Below the pieces are notes generated by a model that was not told where the DNA came from, did no database searches, and was given only the letters and a program-made list of their open reading frames with translations. Of a stretch of DNA of 49,100 nt, positions 24,551-33,775 are shown one piece after another. The translations under genes and the position numbers were made by a program. Within the stretch, counting starts at the first letter, position 1; every line of letters begins with the position of its first letter. Origin of the DNA: an uncultured Pseudomonadota bacterium (GTDB lineage: Bacteria > Pseudomonadota > Gammaproteobacteria > Methylococcales > Methylomonadaceae); contig CAIXED010000068.1 in NCBI GenBank assembly GCA_903918375.1, positions 1-49,100 of the forward strand, given 5' to 3'.

Positions 24551-25933
24551 TTGACACAGGTTCAGGATATTACCAGTCCAATGACGGCGATGGAGAAGCG
24601 GGCGACGGTTTCGCTGGCTAGTATTTACGCCTTGCGGATGTTGGGTTTGTTCATGTTGTTGCCGGTGCTGTCGTTGTTTACCGAGCAAATGCCGGGCTCT
24701 ACGCCTAAATTAGTCGGTTTGACGATGGGTATTTACGGTTTGACTCAAGCCGTGTTGCAAATTCCGTTTGGTTTGTTGTCCGACCGCTTTAGTCGCAAGT
24801 CCATCATTATTATTGGTTTGGTGTTGTTTGTGTTTGGTAGCGTGGTTGCTGCTTTATCGACTGATATTTATGGTGTGTTGATTGGTCGAGCTTTGCAAGG
24901 TTGTGGCGCGGTTTCAGCAGCGGTGATGGCCTTGTTGGCGGATTTAACTCAGGAAGTGCATCGCACCAAAGCGATGGCGACCATTGGCGCCAGTATTGGC
25001 GTTTCATTTGGTGTCGCGATTACGCTAGGCCCCATCATTGCTGACCACTTTGGTATCAGCGGCATTTTTTGGATGATCGCAATTTTGGCGGCATTGGCGA
25101 TTTTGGTGGTGCTGTTTGTGGTGCCTAATCCGCAAAAAATTACTACCCATCGTGAAGCCGAATACATTCCCTCTGAACTAGGCACCGTCATTAAAAACCC
25201 CGATTTGCTCCGTCTTAACTACGGTATTTTTGCCCTGCATTTAATCTTGATGGCTAGTTTCGTCGTCGTGCCATTGTTGATGCGTGATGCCGGTTTGCAG
25301 GGCGGTAGTCATTGGATGGTGTATTTGCCAGTGTTGATTACTTCGATGGCGATGATCATTCCGTTCGTGATTATTGCCGAGAAAAAACGCCAGATGAAAA
25401 AGGTGTTTTTGGGGGCGATTGCTTTATTAGTTATAGCTAACTGCGGTTTTGTACTGTTTCACGGTCAATTAATCGGTCTGATTGCTTGTTTGTGGCTATT
25501 TTTCTGCGGCTTTAACTTGCTAGAAGCGACTTTACCTTCTTTAATTTCTAAAACCGCGCCAGGCGATTTAAAAGGCACAGCCATGGGGATTTATTCCAGT
25601 GCTCAGTTTATCGGTGCTTTTTTAGGCGGTGCTAGTGGCGGTTGGTTGTACGGTGAATTGGGTGCGACAGCGGTGTTCGTATTTTCTGCTGGGATTGCTG
25701 CCAGTTGGATTTTAATCGCTTGGTTTATGTCGCCACCGCGCTATGTGGCCAATTTATTGTTGTCATTAGAACAAGTTAAACCAGAGCAAGCGGCTGAGTT
25801 TTCTAAGCAATTATTAGCGATTAACGGTATCGAAGAAGTAAGGATGCATTTTGAAGAAAAGGCCGCTTATTTAAAGGTCGATAATCAAAAGCTAGATAAA
25901 AATCAATTGAGTTTATTTTTAAAGCAGTGGTAG
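24551..25933 (+). CDS. MFS transporter, YajR-like, with C-terminal ferredoxin-like domain
   Basis: This 460-aa, twelve-helix major facilitator has motif A in the first cytoplasmic loop (GLLSDRFSRKS), followed by a C-terminal soluble domain (about 395-460) like the YAM domain of YajR. It begins at TTG 24551, backed by AGGAG exactly 7 nt upstream; the next Met is at codon 11 and lacks a site. YajR-type genes next to uvrA and ssb are a known gammaproteobacterial arrangement. A drug or metabolite efflux role is inferred. Confidence 0.88.
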   Translation: MTQVQDITSPMTAMEKRATVSLASIYALRMLGLFMLLPVLSLFTEQMPGSTPKLVGLTMGIYGLTQAVLQIPFGLLSDRFSRKSIIIIGLVLFVFGSVVAALSTDIYGVLIGRALQGCGAVSAAVMALLADLTQEVHRTKAMATIGASIGVSFGVAITLGPIIADHFGISGIFWMIAILAALAILVVLFVVPNPQKITTHREAEYIPSELGTVIKNPDLLRLNYGIFALHLILMASFVVVPLLMRDAGLQGGSHWMVYLPVLITSMAMIIPFVIIAEKKRQMKKVFLGAIALLVIANCGFVLFHGQLIGLIACLWLFFCGFNLLEATLPSLISKTAPGDLKGTAMGIYSSAQFIGAFLGGASGGWLYGELGATAVFVFSAGIAASWILIAWFMSPPRYVANLLLSLEQVKPEQAAEFSKQLLAINGIEEVRMHFEEKAAYLKVDNQKLDKNQLSLFLKQW

Positions 25934-25993
25934 TTATTTACTGCTTTAGTCCAGTAAACTCAGGCCATTGCTAACTTTAATAAGGAGATATGC

Positions 25994-26458
25994 ATGTTGA
26001 ACAAAGTGATGTTGATTGGTCGTTTAGGCGCTGATCCAGAAGTACGTTATATGCCAAGCGGTGATGCAATCACCACTATTCGTTTGGCAACCAGTCGTCG
26101 TTGGAGAGATAGAAATACTAACGAACGCAAAGAAGAAACCGAATGGCATCGCGTGGTGTTTTTTGGAGGATTGGCAAAAATTGCTGGCGAGTATTTGAAA
26201 AAAGGCAGCCAAGCGTATGTTGAAGGCCGTATCCGTACCCAAAAATGGCAAGGTCAGGATGGTCAGGATCGTTTCACCACTGAGATTGTCGCTGATGAAA
26301 TGCACATGTTAGATGCGCGTAGCGGTGGCACAGCTAACTATGGCGATAACAATACGCCACCAGCCAGTAGCTATGAAAACCGTCCATCTGCACCAGCCGC
26401 AGGCCCACAATCTGCCCCAGCTTCTTTTGACGATTTTGATGATGATATTCCGTTCTAA
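25994..26458 (+). CDS. ssb: Single-stranded DNA-binding protein
   Basis: In this 154-aa protein the OB fold occupies 1-108 ([38 protein letters not shown]). A flexible Pro/Ala/Ser-rich linker then leads to the acidic tip DDFDDDIPF that recruits replication and repair partners. TAAGGAG lies just ahead of the ATG. It coats single-stranded DNA in replication, recombination and repair. Confidence 0.97.
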   Translation: MLNKVMLIGRLGADPEVRYMPSGDAITTIRLATSRRWRDRNTNERKEETEWHRVVFFGGLAKIAGEYLKKGSQAYVEGRIRTQKWQGQDGQDRFTTEIVADEMHMLDARSGGTANYGDNNTPPASSYENRPSAPAAGPQSAPASFDDFDDDIPF

Positions 26459-26480
26459 ATTGAACGCTTAACAGTTAAGC

Positions 26481-26515
26481 AAACCCAGTAAGGCTTGTTC
26501 TTGTTGGGTTTTTTT
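26481..26515 (+). terminator. Intrinsic terminator after ssb
   Basis: AAACCCA (26481-26487) pairs with TGGGTTT (26505-26511) and runs into a T stretch, about 25 nt after the ssb stop. Confidence 0.8.
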
Positions 26516-26534
26516 ATGTCTATTTGGGAATGGT

Positions 26535-26855
26535 TTAAAAATCTGCAGCCGTGAGAATCTTGCTTACATCATAAGCAGGTTGTTGATAAGGATGGTTGGC
26601 TAACAAAGCTTGTAGTGCTGGTTTTATTAGCTCATCGCTACAAATCATTTCGACTTTATATTCTGGCACGATCTGTAATTGGTCGACTTCACCAATAAAA
26701 GCTTGGCTGTTGGCGAGTGGTCTAAATTGGCTTTCGCCGAGCACTTGCCAACAGCATTGATCATAATGATTAAACTGACCGGCACCGATTGTAAACAGGG
26801 CGCTTTTGACCAGTTCTAAATGACTAGCTGGCACGTAAAAACACAGTTTATACAT
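26535..26855 (-). CDS. YqfO/NIF3-related small protein
   Basis: This 106-aa protein of the YqfO family (the ferredoxin-like insert domain of NIF3-type proteins) reads MYKLCFYVPASHLELVKSAL at the start, then GAGQFNHYDQCCW, and near the end LLANHPYQQPAYDV, the conserved HPYEEPAY-like motif. Biochemical function is unknown. It starts 6 nt after the stop of the 50-aa gene and has no ribosome site of its own, so it probably relies on translational coupling in the lexA transcript. Confidence 0.85.
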   Translation of the reverse strand: MYKLCFYVPASHLELVKSALFTIGAGQFNHYDQCCWQVLGESQFRPLANSQAFIGEVDQLQIVPEYKVEMICSDELIKPALQALLANHPYQQPAYDVSKILTAADF

Positions 26856-26861
26856 GCCGAG

Positions 26862-27014
26862 TTAGTTTGCCATCGTCAGAAATACCATGCCCCATAACAC
26901 TAAAATCATGGTGATTTCTTCGGCTAAATTAAGTGCAGCGTCGCGATTGGCTTTGATTGCCATAGCAACTTGATTGGCTTTTTGGTCGCGCATATGAACG
27001 GTTTGACGAATCAT
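26862..27014 (-). CDS. 50-aa predicted membrane peptide in the lexA operon
   Basis: A short gene absent from length-filtered annotation. ATG 27014 is preceded by CCGGAGAAAGACC, a good ribosome site overlapping the space after the lexA stop, which is 13 nt away. The product is 50 aa: a basic/polar amphipathic half (MIRQTVHMRDQKANQVAMAI), an AEE segment, then one hydrophobic helix (ITMILVLWGMVFLTMAN, 34-50) at the very C-terminus. Placed directly behind lexA, it is expected to be SOS-induced. Position and form recall SulA (encoded next to lexA in pseudomonads) and the tiny SOS membrane inhibitor SidA of Caulobacter, but there is no sequence similarity I can claim. Confidence 0.7.
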   Translation of the reverse strand: MIRQTVHMRDQKANQVAMAIKANRDAALNLAEEITMILVLWGMVFLTMAN

Positions 27015-27027
27015 GGTCTTTCTCCGG

Positions 27028-27657
27028 TTAATGGTGGGTGTAACTACGCATTTGTCCTACTAAAACCCCTTGTATTTCGACTTGATGCGGCAAGTAGCGC
27101 ATGGTTTGCATCGAAGAATTAGCGGGGATTAATAAGATTTCGTGTGGGTATTGCTCAATAAACTTTAAAGTGGCGTCGGATTTATCAATCAAGGCCACTA
27201 CAATTTCGCCATTTCTGGCATAGCTGCGTTGTTCGATAATGACCCAATCACCGTCAAAAATGCCTTCTTCTTGCATTGACTCGCCTTTGACTTTCAGTAC
27301 ATAGCAAGGGTGATCAGTTTTGATTTGGTCTGGGATAGTCATATAGCTGACGTTTTCCAACGCTTCGATTGGACGGCCAGCGGCAATTACGCCGACAAAA
27401 GGTAATTGGTTGTCATTGCTGGCTTCAATTGTTGTCACCTTTGCCTTATCGGTAAGTCGGATGCCGCGCTGTTTACGTTCTGGTGGCTCAATCAATCCAG
27501 CGGTAATTAAGGCTTTAATCTGATGATGCATGGAACCACGCGACTTTAAGCCCATTGCTGCACATAATTCATCTAAGGTGGGAGGATGAAGAAAGTCGCT
27601 CTGATTAGCGATTAAAAAATCCAGAATTTCAGTTTGTTTGCGCGTTAGGGTTGTCAT
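27028..27657 (-). CDS. lexA: LexA repressor
   Basis: This 209-aa SOS repressor has an N-terminal winged helix (1-70) with an unusual recognition helix (LKSRGSMHHQIKALITAG) unlike the E. coli form. The S24 latent protease domain follows, with cleavage site A93-G94, nucleophile S127 (KGESMQEEG) and catalytic K165 (DATLK). Activated RecA should trigger self-cleavage. It heads a three-gene transcript with a 50-aa membrane peptide and a YqfO-like protein. Two GTTC-N7-GTTC boxes lie upstream, one overlapping its ribosome site. Confidence 0.94.
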   Translation of the reverse strand: MTTLTRKQTEILDFLIANQSDFLHPPTLDELCAAMGLKSRGSMHHQIKALITAGLIEPPERKQRGIRLTDKAKVTTIEASNDNQLPFVGVIAAGRPIEALENVSYMTIPDQIKTDHPCYVLKVKGESMQEEGIFDGDWVIIEQRSYARNGEIVVALIDKSDATLKFIEQYPHEILLIPANSSMQTMRYLPHQVEIQGVLVGQMRSYTHH

Positions 27658-27661
27658 GTTT

Positions 27662-27720
27662 GTTCCTAATTGGTTCTAATAAAAGATACCATGTCTTTTT
27701 ATTAAGAACAACTATAGAAC
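27662..27720. promoter_or_regulatory. lexA: Two GTTC-N7-GTTC boxes upstream of lexA
   Basis: GTTC-CTAATTG-GTTC occupies 27662-27676 and GAAC-AACTATA-GAAC (the same box reversed) occupies 27706-27720. The segment between them adds a long near-palindrome (GTTCTAATAAAAGA against TCTTTTTATTAAGAAC). GTTC-N7-GTTC is the established LexA box of Alphaproteobacteria. The proximal box overlaps the AGGAA ribosome site 5 nt before the lexA start, which would suit tight autorepression. No E. coli-type CTGT-N8-ACAG site is present. Confidence 0.7.
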
Positions 27721-27900
27721 TCGATTTTCTTGGTTTAAGATTTATTACAGACTTAAATTTGGTGTAACTCGTCGTCAATGCTACGATTCTCCCCCAAGAT
27801 TGCGATGGGTTTAGCTTAGCCACAATCTGTTTTACAGACGGGCAGGCAAATGCGCGTTGTTGAAATCTAAATTTATACTTAAAAAAACGGGGGATTATTT

Positions 27901-28452
27901 ATGGAATTAGTGTTGGCGATAGTTGTATTGGCGGGTGCAGCTTGGTTTTTAAAGGAAAAACATCCTGAGCTTTATAATCAATTGATCGCTAGTTTAAACA
28001 AGCCAAAAGCTGAAACCGAATCCAGCGAAACCAGTTCTTTTCGTCATCCTGGTATCAAGCCAACTTTAGGCAAAGTGGTAGTTGGTGAATCAAAACCATC
28101 TGCAACTGGCGAGCAAATTCCAGAAGATTCGACTTTAAGACGTCATTATCTGCAAGCAAAACAAGCGGCAGAACAAGCAGTTGCTCAACCAGCAGTTTTA
28201 GAAACTCCAAAAGTCGTTGAAGCTCCTAAAGCAGTTGAAGCGGTTGAAGTTGCAGAAGTTGTTCCAGCGGTTGAAGTGGCTAAACCAGCACAAAAATCAG
28301 CAATCCCAGAAGATTCTGCATTAAGAAGACATTATTTGAGCCAATTGAGCGCTGATGTTGCGGCTTCTTTGCCAGCAAAACCAACTGACTCAAGCTTGAA
28401 ACGTCATTACGAACAATTATTAGCGGCTAAATTGGCCGATGCTTTGAAATAA
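27901..28452 (+). CDS. Membrane-anchored protein with three DSxL(R/K)RHY repeats
   Basis: This 183-aa protein has an N-terminal helix (1-17) that anchors it, followed by a long Ala/Val/Glu/Pro-rich linker. Three copies of a short motif stand out: PEDSTLRRHYL (about 74-84), PEDSALRRHYL (about 136-146) and TDSSLKRHY (about 162-170), each followed by a Gln/Ala helix. I do not recognise the family. Such repeated short motifs in a disordered chain suggest docking sites for a partner. GGGGGA precedes the ATG by about 6 nt. It is divergent from lexA but 180 nt from the nearest LexA box. Confidence 0.75.
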   Translation: MELVLAIVVLAGAAWFLKEKHPELYNQLIASLNKPKAETESSETSSFRHPGIKPTLGKVVVGESKPSATGEQIPEDSTLRRHYLQAKQAAEQAVAQPAVLETPKVVEAPKAVEAVEVAEVVPAVEVAKPAQKSAIPEDSALRRHYLSQLSADVAASLPAKPTDSSLKRHYEQLLAAKLADALK

Positions 28453-28464
28453 TTGTTTTTGAAT

Positions 28465-28493
28465 TTGGCGGATACCCTCACGGTATCCGCCAA
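28465..28493. terminator. Strong bidirectional hairpin terminator
   Basis: TTGGCGGATACC (28465-28476) and GGTATCCGCCAA (28482-28493) form a perfect 12-bp stem with a 5-nt loop between the convergent stops of the repeat protein and tex. GTTTGGTTTT follows on the plus strand. Confidence 0.85.
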
Positions 28494-28501
28494 GTTTGGT
28501 T

Positions 28502-30781
28502 TTACTTCTTTAGAGCCTTAGCAAAGGCGTTACTCATACTGTTTTGCAAAGCCGGTTGTGGCTTGGGTTTGTTAACAGTCTTTTGCGGTTTCTCGCTACG
28601 GACAATATCGCTACTATCGACATTCTTCTTCATACTTAGCGAAATCCGTTTTCGCTCGGCATCCACTTCCAGCACCCGCACTTTCACCATTTCACCGGTT
28701 TTCACCACGCTAAATGGGTCTTTAACAAATTCGTCGGACAAATGCGAAATATGCACCAAACCATCTTGGTGAACACCAATATCAACAAAGGCACCAAAGT
28801 TAGCCACGTTAGTTACTACGCCTTCTAAAGTCATGCCAGGTTCTAAGTCGGTGATTTTTTCCACACCTTCTTTAAATTGCACACTTTTAAACTCAGGACG
28901 CGGGTCGCGACCGGGTTTTTCTAATTCCTGCAAAATGTCGCTAACAGTCGGTAAACCAAAATTGTCATTGGTGTAATTAGCCGGATTTAAGCCGCGCAAA
29001 AAGCTACTTTGGCCAATTAAGTCGCGAATCGATTTGCCGGTATCCTCGAGAATCGCATTCACCACCGGATAAGCCTCAGGATGCACCGATGAAGCATCGA
29101 GTGGATTATCACCATTCATAATCCGTAAAAATCCCGCTGCTTGTTCAAAGGCTTTTTCGCCTAAACGTGGGACTTTTTTCAACTGGCTGCGATTAGCAAA
29201 CGGGCCGTTGGCATCGCGAAAATCAACGATGTTTTGACTGATGCTGCTACTTAAACCGGATACCTGTTTCAGCAATTCCACCGAAGCCGTATTGACATCA
29301 ACCCCGACCGCATTCACGCAATCCTCAACCACGGTGTTTAGCATTCGCGCCAGTTGCACTTGGTTAACGTCATGTTGATATTGGCCAACGCCGATGGATT
29401 TAGGATCAATTTTCACCAGTTCCGCCAATGGGTCTTGTAAGCGGCGAGCAATCGATACCGCGCCACGCAACGATACATCCAGATTGGGAAATTCTTTGGC
29501 CGCCAATTCGGAAGCTGAATACACAGAAGCACCCGCTTCGGAAACCATGATTTTTTGAATCGGTAAGTCTTTATGCTGTTTCATTAAATCAGCGACTAAT
29601 TGATCAGTTTCTCTTGAGGCGGTGCCGTTGCCGATACTGATCAATGACACTTGATGTTGCTTAATCAATTTCGCCAAAGTCGCAATCGATTGATCCCATT
29701 GGTTTTTAGGCTGATGCGGGTAAACCGTGTCGGTAGCTAATACTTTGCCGGTGGCATCGACGACCGCGACTTTAACCCCAGTACGAATCCCCGGATCAAG
29801 CCCCATTGTTGCTTTGTGACCGGCAGGTGCGGCTAATAATAAATCGCGCAAATTGCTGGCAAACACGCGAATCGCTTCCAGTTCAGCCGCTTCACGCAAG
29901 CGCAGTTTTAAGTCCATGTCGATGCGGGTAAATAGCTTGATTTTCCAAGCAAAGCGCGCGGTTTCTGCTAACCAAATTTCAGCCGCCTTGCTGCTAGTGC
30001 TATTGATTTGTAAGCGTTGGCAAACAAATTGAGCGCAAAGTTGATGTTCGTCTTGATCTTGCTCAGCCGGTTTTAAACTCAAACTTAGCAAATCTTCATT
30101 GCGGCCACGGAATAAGGCCAACGCACGATGAGACGGGATTTTGTTAATCGCTTCGCTGTATTCAAAATAATCTTTAAATTTAGCCGCTTCGGCTTCTTTG
30201 CCACTCACTAAGCTGGCTTGCAAAATGCCTTTATTCCAGACCCGTTCCCGTAATTCGTTAAGTAATTCGGCATCTTCAGAAATGCGTTCCATGATGATTT
30301 GCCGCGCACCATCCAATGCCGCTGCGACATCAGCCACGCCTTTATCAGCATCGATATAAGCCAGCGCCGCTTGTTCGGGAATCAAATCACGGTTTTCCAA
30401 TAAAGCATCGGCCAACGGCTCTAAACCGGCTTCGCGAGCGATTTGCGCTTTAGTACGACGTTTGGGTTTGTAAGGTAGGTATAAATCTTCCAGCAAGGTT
30501 TTGGTGTCGGCATCGATAATCGCCAGTTCCAATTCTGGGCTTAACTTGCCTTGGCTACGGATGCTATCCAAAATGGTTTCGCGGCGGGCATTGAGTTCGC
30601 GTAGATAAACCAATCGTTCTTCTAAATGCCGTAATTGCGTGTCATCCAGTCCGCCGGTGACTTCTTTTCGGTAACGGGCGATAAACGGTACGGTAGCACC
30701 TTCGTCTAACAAAGCCACCGCTGCGGTGACTTGCAGAGGGTTAACGGCTAATTCTTGGGCAATGCGTTGAATAACATCCAT
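28502..30781 (-). CDS. tex: Transcription accessory protein Tex
   Basis: This 759-aa, RNA-binding Tex/YhgF protein has the usual order. The N-terminal helical Tex-N segment ([27 protein letters not shown]) comes first, then the YqgF/RuvX-like resolvase fold ([17 protein letters not shown], near 325-341). The helix-hairpin-helix region follows ([20 protein letters not shown]), with the C-terminal S1 domain last ([21 protein letters not shown], near 651-671). A basic Lys/Pro tail ends the protein. It acts with RNA polymerase and nucleic acids; its exact role is debated. Confidence 0.95.
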   Translation of the reverse strand: MDVIQRIAQELAVNPLQVTAAVALLDEGATVPFIARYRKEVTGGLDDTQLRHLEERLVYLRELNARRETILDSIRSQGKLSPELELAIIDADTKTLLEDLYLPYKPKRRTKAQIAREAGLEPLADALLENRDLIPEQAALAYIDADKGVADVAAALDGARQIIMERISEDAELLNELRERVWNKGILQASLVSGKEAEAAKFKDYFEYSEAINKIPSHRALALFRGRNEDLLSLSLKPAEQDQDEHQLCAQFVCQRLQINSTSSKAAEIWLAETARFAWKIKLFTRIDMDLKLRLREAAELEAIRVFASNLRDLLLAAPAGHKATMGLDPGIRTGVKVAVVDATGKVLATDTVYPHQPKNQWDQSIATLAKLIKQHQVSLISIGNGTASRETDQLVADLMKQHKDLPIQKIMVSEAGASVYSASELAAKEFPNLDVSLRGAVSIARRLQDPLAELVKIDPKSIGVGQYQHDVNQVQLARMLNTVVEDCVNAVGVDVNTASVELLKQVSGLSSSISQNIVDFRDANGPFANRSQLKKVPRLGEKAFEQAAGFLRIMNGDNPLDASSVHPEAYPVVNAILEDTGKSIRDLIGQSSFLRGLNPANYTNDNFGLPTVSDILQELEKPGRDPRPEFKSVQFKEGVEKITDLEPGMTLEGVVTNVANFGAFVDIGVHQDGLVHISHLSDEFVKDPFSVVKTGEMVKVRVLEVDAERKRISLSMKKNVDSSDIVRSEKPQKTVNKPKPQPALQNSMSNAFAKALKK

Positions 30782-30902
30782 TTGTTCGATCGATTCAAGT
30801 TTAGGAAGCTCGCTATTCTACCAGTTGCGCTGCTGAAGTGATGTTGGTGGTGTAGTTCGATACAATGCGGCCTAATTTCAATCGTCTTTTAAATGTTTAA
30901 CT

Positions 30903-31655
30903 ATGACTCAATCAATTTTGTATGCGCTGGATTTCGATGGTGTGATTTGCGATAGCGCGGTGGAAACCGGTATGACTGGTTGGAAAGCCGCCAGCCAGAT
31001 TTGGTCGGATATGCAAGGCTCCGCGCCTTCGGCATTAATCGAGCAATTTCGTTTGTTAAGACCGATTATCGAAACCGGTTATGAAGCGATTTTAGCGATG
31101 CGTTTATTGCATTTGGGCAATAGCGTGGACAGTATTTACAGTAGCTATGCTGATAAAACTCAAGCTTTATTAGCCCAAGCGCAAGTCACTACTGATGATT
31201 TGAAAAAATTGTTCGGCCAAACCCGTGATACTTGGATTGCCGATGATTTAGCGGATTGGGTAGCGATGAATCCTTTATTTCCTGGGGTTGCCGAGAAGTT
31301 ACAGCAATTAAGCCAAAAGCATCCGTGGTTGATTATCACCACCAAACAAGAACGATTTGTGAAGCAGATTTTGCAAGCCAATGCGATTGAATTAGCCGAC
31401 CAAGATATTTATGGTTTGGATCGCAATTTAAGCAAAGTGGATGTGTTGAAAAATCTATTAAATCAACCCGCCGAGCAAACTATTTATTTTGTTGAAGACC
31501 GTTTGCCAACCTTATTAAACGTGGCTAAACAGCCGGAATTGGCCAGTGTTAAGTTGATTTTTGCCTTATGGGGTTACAACACCGAGGCTGATAAAGCCTT
31601 GGCGCTTGAGCAGGGCTTATTATCACAGGGTTTGAATCAGTTTTTAATCGATTGA
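30903..31655 (+). CDS. HAD-superfamily hydrolase
   Basis: This 250-aa protein has HAD motif I DFDGVICDSA (about 9-18), with nucleophile D9 and D11, a helical cap of about 110 residues, motif II Thr in WLIITTK, a Lys segment near LSKVDVL and motif III acidic VEDRLPTL. It is probably a phosphatase of small metabolites. The substrate cannot be read, and the cap is longer than in the simplest phosphoglycolate phosphatases. It stands alone and is divergent from tex. Confidence 0.82.
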   Translation: MTQSILYALDFDGVICDSAVETGMTGWKAASQIWSDMQGSAPSALIEQFRLLRPIIETGYEAILAMRLLHLGNSVDSIYSSYADKTQALLAQAQVTTDDLKKLFGQTRDTWIADDLADWVAMNPLFPGVAEKLQQLSQKHPWLIITTKQERFVKQILQANAIELADQDIYGLDRNLSKVDVLKNLLNQPAEQTIYFVEDRLPTLLNVAKQPELASVKLIFALWGYNTEADKALALEQGLLSQGLNQFLID

Positions 31656-31765
31656 GAATAATCGGCGGTTTGGTTTACCGGTTTGGCTGGCTCTGGTATA
31701 TTCGCCGCAGTATTTAGTCTGTTATCGTATTGTTTTATAAAAATAATTAAAAAAAGGAGAGGGTT

Positions 31766-32269
31766 ATGGCAGAGCTGTTTTTTATAGCAACCACCATTTT
31801 TGTCGCGTATGTGATATTCACTGTCACTGACGATAAAAAAACTAAATCAGAACCAAATAAAACTGAAGCGGCTAAACCAGCGGTGGTTGTTGAGCCGGTT
31901 GAAGTTAAAGTCGAACCAAAAGCTGAAAAACCAGCCCCAGCCAAAGCGAAACCCGCTACAGCCAAACCAGCGGCGGCAAAACCCGCAGCAAAAGTAGCGA
32001 AACCGAAAGCAGTCGCCAAACCTAAAGCCGCTGCAGCTGCACCAGTAGCAAGCACCGAAGTGCCTAGCGATAGCTTGAAAAATCCTAAAACTGGCGAAGT
32101 TGTCAAAATTCCTAACAGCTATGCCTTTGCAAAACGTTGGGTGAAAGATGCTTTAGTGGAAGAGGGTTTGCTAGATAAAATTTATAAAAATAATGAACTA
32201 GATAATGAAGCCAATGCCAAAATTCAGGTGGCTATCGAACAGTTAAAACAAATGGCTAAATACCATTAA
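31766..32269 (+). CDS. Membrane-anchored protein with Ala/Lys/Pro linker
   Basis: This 167-aa protein has one N-terminal helix (about 4-20, FFIATTIFVAYVIFTV), then an extended disordered linker (about 25-95) of Lys-Pro-Ala repeats, then a compact C-terminal domain (about 100-167) beginning NPKTGEVVKIPNSYAFAKRWVKDAL. I do not recognise the family. The layout resembles the DSxLRRHY protein at 27.9 kb: membrane anchor plus long flexible tether. AGGAGAGGG lies immediately before the ATG, a strong site suggesting high expression. Confidence 0.72.
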   Translation: MAELFFIATTIFVAYVIFTVTDDKKTKSEPNKTEAAKPAVVVEPVEVKVEPKAEKPAPAKAKPATAKPAAAKPAAKVAKPKAVAKPKAAAAAPVASTEVPSDSLKNPKTGEVVKIPNSYAFAKRWVKDALVEEGLLDKIYKNNELDNEANAKIQVAIEQLKQMAKYH

Positions 32270-32605
32270 GCGATTTTGCGAGAGGCGATAGTTGTCGCCT
32301 CTTGCTATCTAAGCAAATCTTGCTTTCAACCTTCTAGCCTTAAATTGAAAATTAACAGACTTATTCTGTGTTGCTAGTCAGTTAAGGCTTTCCCGTTCGT
32401 CCTGAGCTTGTCGAAGGATGAACCGGAAAGCCGAGGGTGTACCAGCAAATCGCCGATCATGCTTCGACAATCTCAGCACGAACGGCTTAGGTAGCAAAAA
32501 GATTTATAGGCTCCATTTTTAACCATTACCGTTTACAGGTCGCTTTGATACAAGCCATCGTCGACCGCTTTAATTGCTAACAACGCCTTTGGGCGCATTA
32601 ATTAA
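32270..32605. other. 336-nt intergenic region before sucC
   Basis: After the stop at 32269 come a short imperfect hairpin (GAGGCGATAGTTGTCGCCTC, about 32281-32300) that may end the upstream transcript, then the dispersed repeat copy 2, then about 115 nt in which the sucC promoter should lie. No gene is seen. Confidence 0.5.
32376..32490 (+). repeat. Dispersed repeat, copy 2 (related to 18488-18581)
   Basis: Same orientation as copy 1 and identical in blocks, but about 20 nt longer: copy 1 lacks parts of the two TGAGCTTGTCGAAGG-type arms. Here CGTTCGTCCTGAGCTTGTCG and the later CGACAATCTCAGCACGAACG are inverted relative to each other, so the full unit folds as a long imperfect stem. Confidence 0.85.
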
Positions 32606-33775
32606 ATGAACATTCACGAATATCAAGCCAAACAATTGTTTAGGGATTTTGCTATCCCTGTGCCACGCGGTGCGGTGGCCGAATCTGCTCAACAAGCGAT
32701 GCATGCAGCTGAATCGATTGCCGCCGCTAGTTGGGTAATCAAAGCCCAAATTCATGCAGGCGCTCGTGGTAAAGCCGGTGGCGTTAAAGTTGCCGATAGT
32801 TTTGAGCAAGTCAAAAGCATCGCTCAGGAAATGTTGGGCACCCAGTTAGTCACTCATCAAACCGACAGCGCTGGTTTGCCAGTCAACAGTGTTTTGGTTG
32901 AAGAAGTCTCAGCGATTAAAGACGAGTTTTATCTGAGTTTATTGGTGGATCGCGAAACCGAGCGTTTGATGTTTATTGCTTCGGCGGCCGGTGGCATGGA
33001 TATTGAAGCGGTTGCTGCTGAAACACCGGAAAAAATTGTGCGGGTGCCTGTGCATCCAGCAGCGGGTTTACAAGCGTATCAAGCCCGTCAAATTGGCGCA
33101 GCTTTAGGTTTGGATAAAGACCAACAAAAACAGTTGTTGCCGATTTTGAACGGCATCTATCAGCTGTTTTTAGCCAAAGACGCCAGTCAAATCGAAATCA
33201 ATCCTTTAATCAGCACTACTCAAGGCCAATTAGTCGCCTTGGATGCCAAAATTAATTTTGATGACAATGCCTTGGCTTTGCATCCCGCGATAGCTGCCTT
33301 GCGAGATACCGCGCAAGAAGACGCTAAAGAAGTACAAGCTAAGCAATTCGATCTGAATTACATCACTTTGGGCGGCAACATCGGCTGTATGGTTAACGGT
33401 GCAGGCTTGGCGATGGCGACCATGGACATGGTGAAATTGAAAGGCGGTGCGCCGGCTAACTTTTTGGATGTCGGTGGCGGTACCAATAAAGACAAAGTTA
33501 AAGAAGCGTTTAAATTGATTATTGCCGATGGTACGGTCAAAGCGGTGTTGGTCAATATTTTTGGCGGCATTGTGCAATGCGACGTGATTGCGGCAGGGAT
33601 TTTGGCAGCGGTGGAAGAAATGCAATTGACGATTCCGGTGGTGGTGCGTCTGGAAGGCACTAATGCAGAACAGGGTAGAGCGATGTTGAACCAATCCGGT
33701 TTAGGTTTAGTGGCTGCCGAAGATTTGAACAGCGCAGCGGCACAAGTAGTCGCTTTAGCGGAGGCAGTGGCATGA
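32606..33775 (+). CDS. sucC: Succinate-CoA ligase (ADP-forming) beta subunit
   Basis: This 389-aa protein has an ATP-grasp domain at the N-terminus ([32 protein letters not shown] near residues 196-201) and a C-terminal ligase domain ([43 protein letters not shown]). With the alpha subunit it converts succinyl-CoA and ADP to succinate and ATP in the TCA cycle. Malate-CoA ligase (MtkA) of the serine cycle is a close paralog, but the resemblance to E. coli SucC along the whole chain favours SucC. It overlaps sucD by 4 nt. Confidence 0.92.
   Translation: MNIHEYQAKQLFRDFAIPVPRGAVAESAQQAMHAAESIAAASWVIKAQIHAGARGKAGGVKVADSFEQVKSIAQEMLGTQLVTHQTDSAGLPVNSVLVEEVSAIKDEFYLSLLVDRETERLMFIASAAGGMDIEAVAAETPEKIVRVPVHPAAGLQAYQARQIGAALGLDKDQQKQLLPILNGIYQLFLAKDASQIEINPLISTTQGQLVALDAKINFDDNALALHPAIAALRDTAQEDAKEVQAKQFDLNYITLGGNIGCMVNGAGLAMATMDMVKLKGGAPANFLDVGGGTNKDKVKEAFKLIIADGTVKAVLVNIFGGIVQCDVIAAGILAAVEEMQLTIPVVVRLEGTNAEQGRAMLNQSGLGLVAAEDLNSAAAQVVALAEAVA

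Noticed and set aside
27827-27837. CTGT-TTT-ACAG as a possible E. coli-type SOS box
   Set aside because: The spacer is 3 nt where the CTGT-N8-ACAG box needs 8.
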